DNA from: Panacibacter ginsenosidivorans
Lineage (GTDB): Bacteria > Bacteroidota > Bacteroidia > Chitinophagales > Chitinophagaceae
DNA: 64,000 nt
Assembly: GCF_007971225.1 (NCBI RefSeq)
Contig: NZ_CP042435.1
Span: 3,227,501 to 3,291,500 of the forward strand
Direction: 5' to 3'
Each line of letters begins with the position of its first letter. The stretch's first letter is position 1. The position numbers and the translations under genes were made by a program. Of this stretch, positions 16,849 through 25,199 are shown piece after piece. The notes beneath the pieces are model-generated. The model did not search any database. It had not been told where the DNA came from and was given only the letters and a program-made list of their open reading frames with translations.

Positions 16849-18216
16849 TTATACCGTATCAGGATGCGGATGTATCCAGGGTTGCCTGTATTCTCTTTGC
16901 AAAAGTTTTGTGGCTTCTGCATCACCAATAATTTCTTTCTTTAACGGATCATAACTTAATGGCCGGCCCAGCTTCATAGAGAGATTGGCAATAATGCAAC
17001 TGGCCGTGGAAATATGACCTTCTTCAATATCGGCAATCGGTTTTATTTTTTTATCTATTGCATCAAGAAAGTTGAGCATGTGCAAACGCGTAGCTGGCGC
17101 AGCATTTAATTCAATGTCTGGTTCTTTCAAATCTTCAGGGTACTTCTCTTTTTCGTACACTACATCTTTATGAATTTTGTCTCCTTTGCCTTCAGGAATA
17201 AAATCATACTGCATAGTACTGGCGCATAATGTTCCTTTCTCGCCATACAATTTAAAAGCCCAGGGATATTCAGGATCTGCAGGCGTACCCCAGCTTCTGT
17301 GCGTCCACACACAATTAAGGCCATCATATTCAAACAATGCCGTTTGTGTATCGGCAATATTACTCTTACCTGTTTTATCAACATAAATGCCGCCGCTTGA
17401 ACTGACGCGTTTGGGCCAGCCAATGCGCAGCATCCAGCGAACGGTATCAAACATGTGAATACACATATCTCCCATAATGCCATTGCCATATTCCATAAAG
17501 GTGCGCCACCACCTTACATGTGGCAATCCATCGTATGGTCGCATTGGTGCAGGACCGGTCCACATTTCATAATCAAAAAAATCAGGCACTGCAGTTACCG
17601 GCGGATTTCCATTATCGCGCATATGATAATAACAACACATTTCAACATGCGAAACTTTGCCCAACAAGCCTGCATCTACAATGTTTTTCTTCGCATCTAT
17701 CAAATGCGGTGTGCTTTTACGTTGAGTACCTACCTGTACTACGCGATTGTATTTTCTTGCAGCAGCAACCATTGCTTCACCTTCGATAACATCAACGCTG
17801 ATAGGTTTTTGGACATACACGTTTGCACCAGACTTCATGGCTTCAATAGCTGTTAGTGCATGCCAGTGATCGGGCGTTGCAATAAGTACAATATCTAATT
17901 TATTTTCAGCTAACAGTTGACGGTAATCATTATAGAGTTTAGGTTGCGTTTTATTTTGTTGTCTTTCTGCAACCATTGTTGCTGCATGTTCTAATTGATG
18001 TCTGTCCACATCGCACAATGCCACAACTTCTACAGGCGCTACCTGCATTAACCTGAAGAGATCACTTTTACCATACCAGCCTGTGCCTATCAATGCTACA
18101 CGTCTTGTTTGTGCTGCAATTGATGCAGGCATTCCATTAGCACGCAATGCAGCAAGGGCAAGCGTTGCAGAAGCGCCACGTATAAATTTGCGACGGTCAG
18201 GATAGTTGTTGCGCAT
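16849..18216 (-). CDS. Gfo/Idh/MocA family oxidoreductase, Tat-exported
   Basis: 455 residues. The N-terminus holds RRKFIRGASATLALAALRA, a twin-arginine signal. After it, VALIGTGWYGK is the NAD(P)-binding GxGxxG-type motif, LIATPDHWHAL and VQKPISVDVIEGEAMVAAA are family hallmarks (Lys of QKP is the usual catalytic lysine). These enzymes oxidise or reduce sugar hydroxyls; exported members are common in Bacteroidota and act with tightly bound cofactor in the periplasm, often in keto-sugar pathways. It stands alone, oriented against the GMC gene but in the same neighbourhood as the DUF1080 hydrolase. Confidence 0.92.
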   Translation of the reverse strand: MRNNYPDRRKFIRGASATLALAALRANGMPASIAAQTRRVALIGTGWYGKSDLFRLMQVAPVEVVALCDVDRHQLEHAATMVAERQQNKTQPKLYNDYRQLLAENKLDIVLIATPDHWHALTAIEAMKSGANVYVQKPISVDVIEGEAMVAAARKYNRVVQVGTQRKSTPHLIDAKKNIVDAGLLGKVSHVEMCCYYHMRDNGNPPVTAVPDFFDYEMWTGPAPMRPYDGLPHVRWWRTFMEYGNGIMGDMCIHMFDTVRWMLRIGWPKRVSSSGGIYVDKTGKSNIADTQTALFEYDGLNCVWTHRSWGTPADPEYPWAFKLYGEKGTLCASTMQYDFIPEGKGDKIHKDVVYEKEKYPEDLKEPDIELNAAPATRLHMLNFLDAIDKKIKPIADIEEGHISTASCIIANLSMKLGRPLSYDPLKKEIIGDAEATKLLQREYRQPWIHPHPDTV

Positions 18217-18349
18217 GATGTTTATTGTGTTTTATTGCTTCCAAGTTAGCATAAAGATCATTTGCTGCCAACAGTATTCAACTATAAAACAATCAGTAAT
18301 AACTGGGAAGAATTTTTGTTACTGGCTGTAGTAATGCTATTAAGCTTTG

Positions 18350-18369
18350 GTTGCGTCGCACTCTTGTAC
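18350..18369 (-). repeat. GTAC-CAAC intergenic repeat, copy 13 (GCGACGC class)
   Basis: Minus-strand core GTACAAGAGTGCGACGCAAC. On the plus strand it is preceded by GGCTGTAGTAATGCTATTAA (long tail). With copy 14 it brackets the MpaB-type gene. Confidence 0.92.
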
Positions 18370-18431
18370 ATCCTGTACATATTTCAGCACATACAACATC
18401 TATTTGGTGAAAGAAGTTAAGCAGCGAAATT

Positions 18432-19229
18432 TTATGCATCATACTGGTCAAGCATTTTTATTTGCGTTTTATAATCAGCTGGCAGAAATAATGATTTCAA
18501 AAACCAATCAAGTTTTAATTTACGGCTTAATTTATAAGATGCCAGGACAGGGGTAATAAGATTAACATTACTAAATTGAAGAAGCTGTCTTACTTTTTTT
18601 GGCACAATAAGCTTTTGCACTTCCAGCAATATTGTATAACGAAAGGCGCCAAGATGTTTTTTATACTGTTTAAAAAGATCAAGTGTATAGTAACTGGAAG
18701 CAAGGTCTTCTTCAAGGTGTTGTTTACGCATTAATAGCCAATCATTAAAGTTGTGTGGCAATCCTTTTAAGTTCATGCGTAATCCTATCTTATAAAATAC
18801 CCGGAAGACATCTTCCTTTTCGGCGGCAGTAAGTTTTCGCTCCAAAGATTCATACGCACGAATGGAATAATCGATCAGCATAAAAAGCACATCGCGGTAC
18901 GCCCAGTCCGGAATATTGCTGCCACGATTTTTTTCAACACCCGCATGTATAGCGCTGATCCTGTCAATAGCACGAAGCGCATCTTCTTTGTCAGCAAATA
19001 CAATTTGCCTTGCATAGCTTACTGTAGAAAATAACCTGCCCAAAGGATCGGCAGGCAATTTGCCTGTGAAGTATAACCAATCCACAGCTTTATTCAACGC
19101 AAATTCTGCAGCAGATCCTGCAAAAATAAAAAGTATCGTATCCGCTTTACCCCATATCGCTCTTACAATAGAGCCTTTCTCCACAAAAAAAATATGGGTT
19201 GTTTTATTATCTGCAACTGCACTGTTCAT
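18432..19229 (-). CDS. MpaB-type oxygenase (DUF2236)
   Basis: 265 residues. The opening FVEKGSIVRAIWGKADTILFIFAGSAAEFAL, the segment DPLGRLFSTVSYARQIVFAD, and the ERKLTAAEKEDVF block follow the DUF2236/MpaB pattern (mycophenolic acid oxygenase, latex-clearing protein relatives), helical haem-linked oxygenases in characterised members. The histidine often found in the N-terminal region as a haem ligand is not obvious here; HAGVEK in the middle holds a conserved His. Substrate unknown. Single gene between inverted repeats. Confidence 0.75.
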   Translation of the reverse strand: MNSAVADNKTTHIFFVEKGSIVRAIWGKADTILFIFAGSAAEFALNKAVDWLYFTGKLPADPLGRLFSTVSYARQIVFADKEDALRAIDRISAIHAGVEKNRGSNIPDWAYRDVLFMLIDYSIRAYESLERKLTAAEKEDVFRVFYKIGLRMNLKGLPHNFNDWLLMRKQHLEEDLASSYYTLDLFKQYKKHLGAFRYTILLEVQKLIVPKKVRQLLQFSNVNLITPVLASYKLSRKLKLDWFLKSLFLPADYKTQIKMLDQYDA

Positions 19230-19339
19230 ACTTCATTTATTTAGACACGCTATAACATTGCTAAAGTTACTTAAAACAGTTTGGCTTGCAGAAATTATGG
19301 AATAAATGTAAAAGAGAAAGATTGTAAGAAGTAAAATTA

Positions 19340-19498
19340 TTATTCCATGGAGTGGGCTATTGTAATAAAAGCATTCAAAATATAAAAACTTCCACTTAGC
19401 ATAATAAGCGCTATGGTATAGGGAAACAGGTCAAGGTATTCAAACTGTTTAAATAAATAGTATCTGGAATTCCCGGTATTTGTAAGCTGTCTATCCAT
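19340..19498 (-). CDS. Putative 52-residue membrane protein
   Basis: The minus strand has ATG at 19498 and TAA at 19340. The protein begins MDRQLTNTGNSRYYLFKQFE, then has one hydrophobic helix (FPYTIALIMLSGSFYILNAF) and a short tail. It lies in the 434 bp gap between the MpaB-type gene and the DUF1080 gene. Clean transmembrane segment and isolated position support it; no known family recognised. Confidence 0.4.
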   Translation of the reverse strand: MDRQLTNTGNSRYYLFKQFEYLDLFPYTIALIMLSGSFYILNAFITIAHSME

Positions 19499-19601
19499 CA
19501 ATTATTTTTCAACTTAAATGTACAACATTATAATTTTTAAAAGAAACCATTCTTCATATCGTCTAAAGAAAAATCAATTATATGCTGATTAATAACAAGC
19601 C

Positions 19602-19623
19602 GCTAAAGTGATTGCGACGCAAC
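19602..19623 (+). repeat. GTAC-CAAC intergenic repeat, copy 14 (GCGACGC class, 2-base insertion)
   Basis: Reads GCTAAAGTGATTGCGACGCAAC over 22 bases: the GCTAAAG left end (as in copy 19), then two extra bases before TGCGACGCAAC. Followed by AACAGCTGCCATGAAAAC, the short tail. Confidence 0.8.
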
Positions 19624-19663
19624 AACAGCTGCCATGAAAACAGAAAGCTTGTATCAAAAAATC

Positions 19664-20455
19664 TCATCGATATTCCATAATCTCAATCTTCCTGAAATCC
19701 ATCGGATGACTGTTTGATTGCAAAGAGATATAGCCATCTTTTACAAGATCATTACCATTTAAAATAAATTTTTTTGCAAGTGCATTTGCTGAATCGTAGT
19801 TTGGGTTCTCGAATTCGAGCACTTCTTCGCCATTGATGTAGTGTTTTATTTTTCCATCCTGCACATCGATCTCTGCAGTAACCCATTGATCACCGTGCAA
19901 AGTTTTTTTAACGGTGGGCGGCGTGCAATAGCTTGCATTTCTTTTTCCATTGATTTCAACATAAATGCCGTTGGCACATATTTCACCGGAAGGTCTTTCA
20001 TCTTTACCATTGCCGCCAAGCAAATTATATTCAAGACAAACAGGAAAGGGCTGGTTAATGTCTAAAGAAGCAGGGTCCTGGCAATGATATTGAATACCTC
20101 CATCCCTATACCCCCATGAAGGTGCACCCGGCGTAGTATTACCGACAAACCTGTATTCAACTTTTAAACGGTAATTGGTAAATTTTTTATTGTAGTATAA
20201 AGCCCCAAACCTGTTATTAAAACTATCATAAGCATCATACCTTATACTTAGTATTCCATCTTTTACACGAAAGGTGTTACCGAAATTTTCACCCAGTTTA
20301 TGGCCCACTATTTTTGGCAACCAATTGTTAAGATCTTTCCCGTTAAAAAGCGTAACCCATTTGCTGGTGCTCTCTTGTTCAACCACAACCTGCCCGGATT
20401 GAAATGCACCAAACAACATTGGTAAAACAATTAAAAGCAATCGTGTATGTTTCAT
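19664..20455 (-). CDS. DUF1080 family secreted hydrolase (3-keto-disaccharide hydrolase-like)
   Basis: 263 residues from ATG 20455, chosen because MKHTRLLLIVLPMLFGAF is a signal peptide; the frame stays open further upstream but without sense. WVTLFNGKDLNNW is the classic DUF1080 opening and the body (FGALYYNKKFTNYRLKVEYR, GYRDGGIQYHCQDP, EYNLLGG, GEICANGIYVEI) is a concanavalin-like beta-sandwich. Family members have been linked to cleavage of 3-keto-glycosides in the periplasm. Together with the GMC/subunit-3 pair and the Tat Gfo/Idh/MocA enzyme within 7 kb, this supports a keto-sugar pathway (inference). Confidence 0.9.
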   Translation of the reverse strand: MKHTRLLLIVLPMLFGAFQSGQVVVEQESTSKWVTLFNGKDLNNWLPKIVGHKLGENFGNTFRVKDGILSIRYDAYDSFNNRFGALYYNKKFTNYRLKVEYRFVGNTTPGAPSWGYRDGGIQYHCQDPASLDINQPFPVCLEYNLLGGNGKDERPSGEICANGIYVEINGKRNASYCTPPTVKKTLHGDQWVTAEIDVQDGKIKHYINGEEVLEFENPNYDSANALAKKFILNGNDLVKDGYISLQSNSHPMDFRKIEIMEYR

Positions 20456-20582
20456 ACAAAATAATTTAGCAGGAAGGTAGTGAAAAAGCTTACACAGTTT
20501 TAGAGCGGAGCGTTTTGGTACATAAAAGCCGTTTGATGTAAAGTGATTTTTGGCACAGACTATTGAGTTGTAATTAAACTTC

Positions 20583-20600
20583 GTTGCCACGCCCGGTTCA
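20583..20600 (-). repeat. Decayed GTAC-CAAC repeat, copy 14b
   Basis: Plus strand ATTAAACTTCGTTGCCACGC then CCGGTTCAA. The tail part ATTAAACTTCGTTG matches copies 21 and 22, while the core has drifted. Its orientation fills the one gap in the alternation between copies 14 and 15. Confidence 0.45.
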
Positions 20601-20655
20601 AATTCCTGTTTTTAAGGCATCTTTTTCAGCAGTAAAAAAAGTATTATAATAATAG

Positions 20656-21414
20656 CTATATAAAACTGTAATGCTTTTTTACCGTTGAATGTGTTATCCT
20701 TAAAGGCTTGCCTACACTCACTTCAGAACCTTTTGCGAGAAACACAGAATGTGGTTGCCGGTCTGTAATAAATGGAATGAATGCTTTGCCGTATAATTTT
20801 TCAATATTACAGGATAGTATAAATTCTTTAACAGGGTATACCTGCCAGCGGGGATGTGCTACTGTATATTCAATTGTTGTATTTCTATTCAATTTATTGT
20901 AACCGGAATAATGTTCAAAAATGAATTCCTCTTCAGATCCCGGCTCTATATCATATAATCTATCTGCTGCTTTTACTTGCATAGTATTCCATTCCTCATT
21001 TTTTCTTTTCCATTTGTATTCTACATGCAACTGATCATCTTTCACATCAATGCTGTGTTTCATTTTAGCAGTGCTGTAATGTTCATTGTACAAACGGTTG
21101 GCCAAACCTGCAACAATAGCAGAAGGTACGATCTCCGAAACAAAGCCAACACCTCTTTTCCATTGGTTGCCATTAAAATGTTTTATATAATAGCGCAGGT
21201 TTACTTCTTCAAAGTTTACAAAGCCCGGCCATTTAACGCCCATAACGCTTGTGTTATTGAATAGAAATCCAACAACACTCACCAGTGCAATGCCATTAAA
21301 ATAATCTACTTCAGTATAGGGAGGTAAATGTTCTTCCAGTACTGCAGCGTCAACTTCATAATTAAACATTGCCAGATATTCCCATTTGGCCGATAAAAAA
21401 ATTCCCCGGTTCAT
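20656..21414 (-). CDS. DUF2071 family protein (YqjF-like)
   Basis: 252 residues. KWEYLAMFNYEVDAAVLEEHLPP and the later LRYYIKHFNGNQWKRGVGF and AGLANRLYNEHY motifs are characteristic of DUF2071/YqjF proteins, acetoacetate-decarboxylase-fold-like cytosolic proteins with no firmly known reaction. Its start lies only 1 bp after the stop of the flavin reductase gene upstream (21416-22054), so the two are an operon with the reductase gene first. Confidence 0.85.
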   Translation of the reverse strand: MNRGIFLSAKWEYLAMFNYEVDAAVLEEHLPPYTEVDYFNGIALVSVVGFLFNNTSVMGVKWPGFVNFEEVNLRYYIKHFNGNQWKRGVGFVSEIVPSAIVAGLANRLYNEHYSTAKMKHSIDVKDDQLHVEYKWKRKNEEWNTMQVKAADRLYDIEPGSEEEFIFEHYSGYNKLNRNTTIEYTVAHPRWQVYPVKEFILSCNIEKLYGKAFIPFITDRQPHSVFLAKGSEVSVGKPLRITHSTVKKHYSFI

Positions 21415-21415
21415 G

Positions 21416-22054
21416 TTACATTATTTTTTCTGTTCTTGTATCTGGCTTTGCATATGCGTAACGCCCAATTAGTTTTGTTGTGTAATAGCTATCAGCGCCG
21501 TTACTGCAAAGAGATAATGATTTATCCAGGTCAAGAAAGCCGTCAGCCCTTAAAATATCCTGTTCCAGTTTTATACACGCTATGCGCCCGATTACCAGGA
21601 AAGTATTATTTATTTTAATGGGTATTATCTCCTCTAATTTTAGCGCATACTTTACTATACTTTCTTTTACAAAAGGCGCTACTATATTTTCCATAAATTC
21701 TGTAGTTAATCCTACAGCATCAAACTCACTTATTGATGCATCATATTTTGCACTTGCCTGATGTGCTTTTTCAAGAAATGCAGGATGAACATGATTGATC
21801 GTGTAAACACCTGTTGACTTAATGTTGGCAATAGTATGTGGTGCGGCTTTAAGCGGTCGGTTAATAAAGCCTACCAGCGAAGGATCAGAACCAATATGTA
21901 CAATACTACTAAACGGCGCAAGGTTAGTTTGCCCGTTTTTATTAATGGTACCAATAAGGCTTATTGATTTAAAACCGGTAAGACTGTTGATTAAATTGGC
22001 CCGGTAAAAACGTTCCCATGATTGTATCTCCGATGTGTTGTAAAACATGCTCAT
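21416..22054 (-). CDS. Flavin reductase family protein (FMN-binding split barrel)
   Basis: 212 residues. TGFKSISLIGTINKNGQTNLAPFSS and GFINRPLKAAPHTIANI follow the flavin-reductase/DIM6-NTAB split-barrel pattern, in which the protein binds FMN and reduces it or uses it for an oxidoreduction. VYTINHV and FDAVGLTTE are also family-like. First gene of a two-gene unit with DUF2071. The partner enzyme is not identifiable. Confidence 0.88.
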   Translation of the reverse strand: MSMFYNTSEIQSWERFYRANLINSLTGFKSISLIGTINKNGQTNLAPFSSIVHIGSDPSLVGFINRPLKAAPHTIANIKSTGVYTINHVHPAFLEKAHQASAKYDASISEFDAVGLTTEFMENIVAPFVKESIVKYALKLEEIIPIKINNTFLVIGRIACIKLEQDILRADGFLDLDKSLSLCSNGADSYYTTKLIGRYAYAKPDTRTEKIM

Positions 22055-22090
22055 ACTTTAGTATAAACAGACTGCTCAAAGAATTGTTTA

Positions 22091-23017
22091 TTATTTAGGA
22101 GTCTTCTTTACTTCGGGAAAATAAACATTTACTTCAGGATGCATTGTGTACAGCCTGTAGCGCTTGCCATCGTTTACCAAAATACCGCTTGATTTGTTGT
22201 TGCCCACAACAGGATTGCCAGCATATTTTTTCCAATGCAGCAGATCATCTGAAACAGCTACATTGGTACTCCATTCATGCCAGTCTTTAAATGCAGAAGC
22301 ATGATAGTAGCCATAATAACGACCCTTGTATTTTACAACCTGGTTCATTGCCACTGCATATTGATCATAAGATTCAGGCCCCATTTTTAATACTGGCTCG
22401 TCTTGTACATTGGTCCATATCTTCAGATCTTTTGAAGTAGCGAGCCAGATGCCAAGATCTTCTCTTTCATAAAACAAATACCACAGATCTTTTTCTTTCA
22501 TCACAAATGGAGTTCCGAAGGAACCTTTTGAAATGCTATTGCCATCAGCTCTGCGTATATCAAGATTGCCTTGTTCTGTCCAGTGAATACGGTCTGTTGA
22601 AGTAAGCATATGGGCTGTATCTCCTTTGCCTTCTGCAAACATGTAATAAACGCCTTCAGATTTAACTACACATATATCTTCTACCCATCCGAGATTATAA
22701 ATGGGGTTCTCTTTATAGCGTGTCCAGTTATAACCATCAGGCGATGTAGCATAGCCCAACCATTTCACGCTGTCAATATTTGTATAACCTGTATACCACA
22801 AATGATATATCCCATCTTCGCGGAGTATATAACCTCTTTCCCTTATTTCTTTATCCCATGTGCTGGCACCTGTTGCAGAAAAAACAGGATTATTTTTGTA
22901 AGGAATAAATTGAACCAGCTCCTGAGGAAAACCATCGCTTGTCAGCATTGTTTTTTTTGAAGACTGGCATTGCAAAACAAAAATGGCTGATAGCAATAAA
23001 GGGGTATATTTTTTCAT
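22091..23017 (-). CDS. Lipoprotein with five-bladed beta-propeller (GH43/GH32-like)
   Basis: 308 residues from ATG 23017, where MKKYTPLLLSAIFVLQC is a lipoprotein signal peptide (Cys17). The body has repeated propeller-blade motifs: YHLWYTGY, WLGYATSPDGYNW, YYMFAEGKGD, WYLFYEREDLGIWLATS, HEWSTNVAVSDDLLHW, YRLYTMHPE. This pattern belongs to the GH43/GH32/GH130-related five-bladed fold of glycan-acting enzymes. I cannot place the catalytic acids with certainty, so a substrate is not proposed. Confidence 0.82.
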   Translation of the reverse strand: MKKYTPLLLSAIFVLQCQSSKKTMLTSDGFPQELVQFIPYKNNPVFSATGASTWDKEIRERGYILREDGIYHLWYTGYTNIDSVKWLGYATSPDGYNWTRYKENPIYNLGWVEDICVVKSEGVYYMFAEGKGDTAHMLTSTDRIHWTEQGNLDIRRADGNSISKGSFGTPFVMKEKDLWYLFYEREDLGIWLATSKDLKIWTNVQDEPVLKMGPESYDQYAVAMNQVVKYKGRYYGYYHASAFKDWHEWSTNVAVSDDLLHWKKYAGNPVVGNNKSSGILVNDGKRYRLYTMHPEVNVYFPEVKKTPK

Positions 23018-23107
23018 GTATAGAATTCTTATCATTGAATATAAACTTTTTTTATGATGAGGTTTTATTACAGGGCTAATTCATTTATGCTGCATATTGA
23101 TGATAAC

Positions 23108-23127
23108 GCTGAAGTGAGTGACACAAC
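23108..23127 (+). repeat. GTAC-CAAC intergenic repeat, copy 15 (GTGACAC class, GAAG variant)
   Basis: Core GCTGAAGTGAGTGACACAAC followed by AGGCGATGACAC (short tail). It is the only recognised signal in the 318 bp divergent gap between the propeller lipoprotein and xth, apart from a TATCTTTA box near 23299. Confidence 0.9.
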
Positions 23128-23335
23128 AGGCGATGACACAGGTTGCAAAAGCTTATCCAAAAAATAAAAAGAGACACTATTGCTCCGTATTATTGCAGGA
23201 TATATGTACCCGGTCAAAACCAGTAAAGTAAATAACAAAAAGTTTTTGTATGGTAACATAAGAGATCAATTATTTATGGCTGCCTGTTTGCTGTTTATTA
23301 TCTTTATTGCTATCGTTTCAAATTAAAATAATCCA

Positions 23336-24109
23336 ATGAAAATAGCTACCTACAATGTAAACAGTATTAATGCAAGATTGCCTGTACTGCTACGCTGGCT
23401 TAAAGAAGCAACACCCGATATTGTTTGTCTGCAGGAATTAAAAGCTATACAGGAAAATTTTCCTGAGCAGGCAATAAAAGACGCTGGCTACCATGCTATC
23501 TGGCACGGACAAAAAAGCTGGAACGGTGTGGCAATTTTGTCACGCAACAATGAGCCACAGAAAGTCCGCCGTGCCCTGCCTGGTGATGATGATGATACGC
23601 ATAGCCGTTATATAGAAGCACATGTAAATGGCCTCCTGATAGCTTGCCTGTACCTGCCCAATGGCAACCCTGCGCCGGGCCCAAAGTTTGATTATAAAAT
23701 GAACTGGTTTCAACGACTTACCACACATGCAGCACAACTGCTGAAGTCAGGTGAGCCTGTATTGATAACCGGCGACTTCAATGTAATGCCTACCGAAAAA
23801 GATGTGTACAAACCCGAGCGTTGGGTAGATGATGCATTGTTCAGGCCTGAGGTACGAGCTGCTTTTAAAACATTGGTAGACCAGGGTTGGACCGATGCGA
23901 TACGCAAACTATATCCCGATGAAACTATTTATACTTTTTGGGATTATTTCCGCAATGCTTATGAACGCAATGCCGGTTTACGTATCGATCATTTTTTGTT
24001 GAGCCCGCAAATCAGCAACCGCCTTATTGCAGCGGGTGTTGACCGGCAGGTGCGTGGTTGGGAAAAAACTAGCGATCATGCTCCTGTATGGATTGAGCTG
24101 AAAGATTAG
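23336..24109 (+). CDS. xth: Exodeoxyribonuclease III
   Basis: 257 residues of the ExoIII/AP endonuclease family. MKIATYNVNSINARLPVLLRW opens the fold; LQELKA carries the metal-binding Glu, GDFNVMPTEKDVY the catalytic Asp/Asn, and RIDHFLLS plus SDHAPVWIEL the C-terminal Asp-His. The enzyme cuts DNA at abasic sites and degrades 3' ends in base excision repair, in the cytosol. Single gene with its own terminator. Confidence 0.95.
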   Translation: MKIATYNVNSINARLPVLLRWLKEATPDIVCLQELKAIQENFPEQAIKDAGYHAIWHGQKSWNGVAILSRNNEPQKVRRALPGDDDDTHSRYIEAHVNGLLIACLYLPNGNPAPGPKFDYKMNWFQRLTTHAAQLLKSGEPVLITGDFNVMPTEKDVYKPERWVDDALFRPEVRAAFKTLVDQGWTDAIRKLYPDETIYTFWDYFRNAYERNAGLRIDHFLLSPQISNRLIAAGVDRQVRGWEKTSDHAPVWIELKD

Positions 24110-24142
24110 TATGTGTTGTATTTGCTCAATTATTCCAAGGCT

Positions 24143-24168
24143 AAAAAAGCATTCGTTATAGCTTTTTT
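24143..24168 (+). terminator. Intrinsic terminator after xth
   Basis: AAAAAAGC and GCTTTTTT pair around a 10-base loop, 33 bp after the stop; the stem's own T-rich arm provides the U run. Confidence 0.75.
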
Positions 24169-24200
24169 GTTCCCTGCATTTGTGCTGCTATTAAACTTAT

Positions 24201-24220
24201 GTTGCGTCGCACTCTTGTAC
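24201..24220 (-). repeat. GTAC-CAAC intergenic repeat, copy 16 (GCGACGC class)
   Basis: Minus-strand core GTACAAGAGTGCGACGCAAC. Outer side GTGCTGCTATTAAACTTAT (long tail), inner side TGTTGAATGCTTTATGCAGC. With copy 17 it brackets the ABC exporter genes. Confidence 0.92.
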
Positions 24221-24374
24221 TGTTGAATGCTTTATGCAGCTAATAAAAACTTCTGCTTAAATTAATCGGCAAATAGCTGCCCAACTCAAGTGCTTTAGTG
24301 CTGAAAAGATAACGCCGGCTATAATTGTGTGTAAAAATCTTGCCTTATTTTCACCTGACAATAATTAAGCTGTT

Positions 24375-25145
24375 ATGAGTATTATACAACTAAACCAGGT
24401 TAAAAAACAGTACAACGGAACTTATGTTTTAAAAGGAATAGACCTTAGCTTTTCCGCAGGCGAGATCGTTGGTTATATTGGCCCCAATGGTGCAGGCAAA
24501 AGTACCACTATTAAAATATTAACAGGTATCATCAATGAGTTTGAAGGTAATGCCACTGTACTGGAGATGGATGTAAGACAAAATCCTGTTGAAATAAAAC
24601 AACGCATTGGCTATATACCCGAACAGGCTGCTTTGTATGAAGTATTATCACCCATAGAATATTTAAATTTTATTGGCAAGTTGTATCAATTGGATGAAAA
24701 TCTGATCTATAAAAAAAGCATGGATCTGCTGAAGTTATTTGAGCTGGATGATAAGGCAAACATACGCATGAATAGCTTTAGTAAGGGCATGAAACAAAAA
24801 GTATTACTGATCTCAGGACTTATTCATAATCCAGAAATTATTTTCCTTGATGAACCATTGAGTGGTCTTGATGCCAATGCAGTAATACTGGTAAAGGAGA
24901 TCCTGGCACAGCTAAAAAATACAGGCAAAACCATTTTCTATTCTTCACATATTATGGATGTGGTAGAAAAAATTTCAGACAGGATCATCATCATTAATAA
25001 AGGTGAAGTAATTGCTGATGGCACATTTGAATCATTAAAATCTGAAGCGCATAAAGGTTCTCTTGAAAATATTTTTACGGCACTCACAGGTGATACCGGC
25101 TATGAAAGTACTGCACATGATTTTGTAGATATACTAAAGAATTAA
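24375..25145 (+). CDS. ABC transporter ATP-binding protein
   Basis: 256 residues. Walker A GPNGAGKST (36-44), Q-loop YIPEQ, signature region NSFSKGMKQKVLL in place of LSGGQ, Walker B IIFLDEPLSGLD and H-loop YSSHIMD are all present. It is of the ABC-2/multidrug or bacitracin-exporter type (one ATPase with a separate permease). The permease gene follows 54 bp downstream, so the pair should form an exporter in the inner membrane; cargo unknown. Confidence 0.93.
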   Translation: MSIIQLNQVKKQYNGTYVLKGIDLSFSAGEIVGYIGPNGAGKSTTIKILTGIINEFEGNATVLEMDVRQNPVEIKQRIGYIPEQAALYEVLSPIEYLNFIGKLYQLDENLIYKKSMDLLKLFELDDKANIRMNSFSKGMKQKVLLISGLIHNPEIIFLDEPLSGLDANAVILVKEILAQLKNTGKTIFYSSHIMDVVEKISDRIIIINKGEVIADGTFESLKSEAHKGSLENIFTALTGDTGYESTAHDFVDILKN

Positions 25146-25199
25146 AAGGGTTCTAAAAAACCATTTTACCAAACCTATTTCTAACTACACTTTTTCCTG

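Noticed and set aside
23068-23259. 63-residue minus-strand frame with a hydrophobic start
   Set aside because: It reads through repeat copy 15 (the SLTSALSSI part is the repeat in translation) and would crowd the divergent promoters of the propeller lipoprotein and xth genes.
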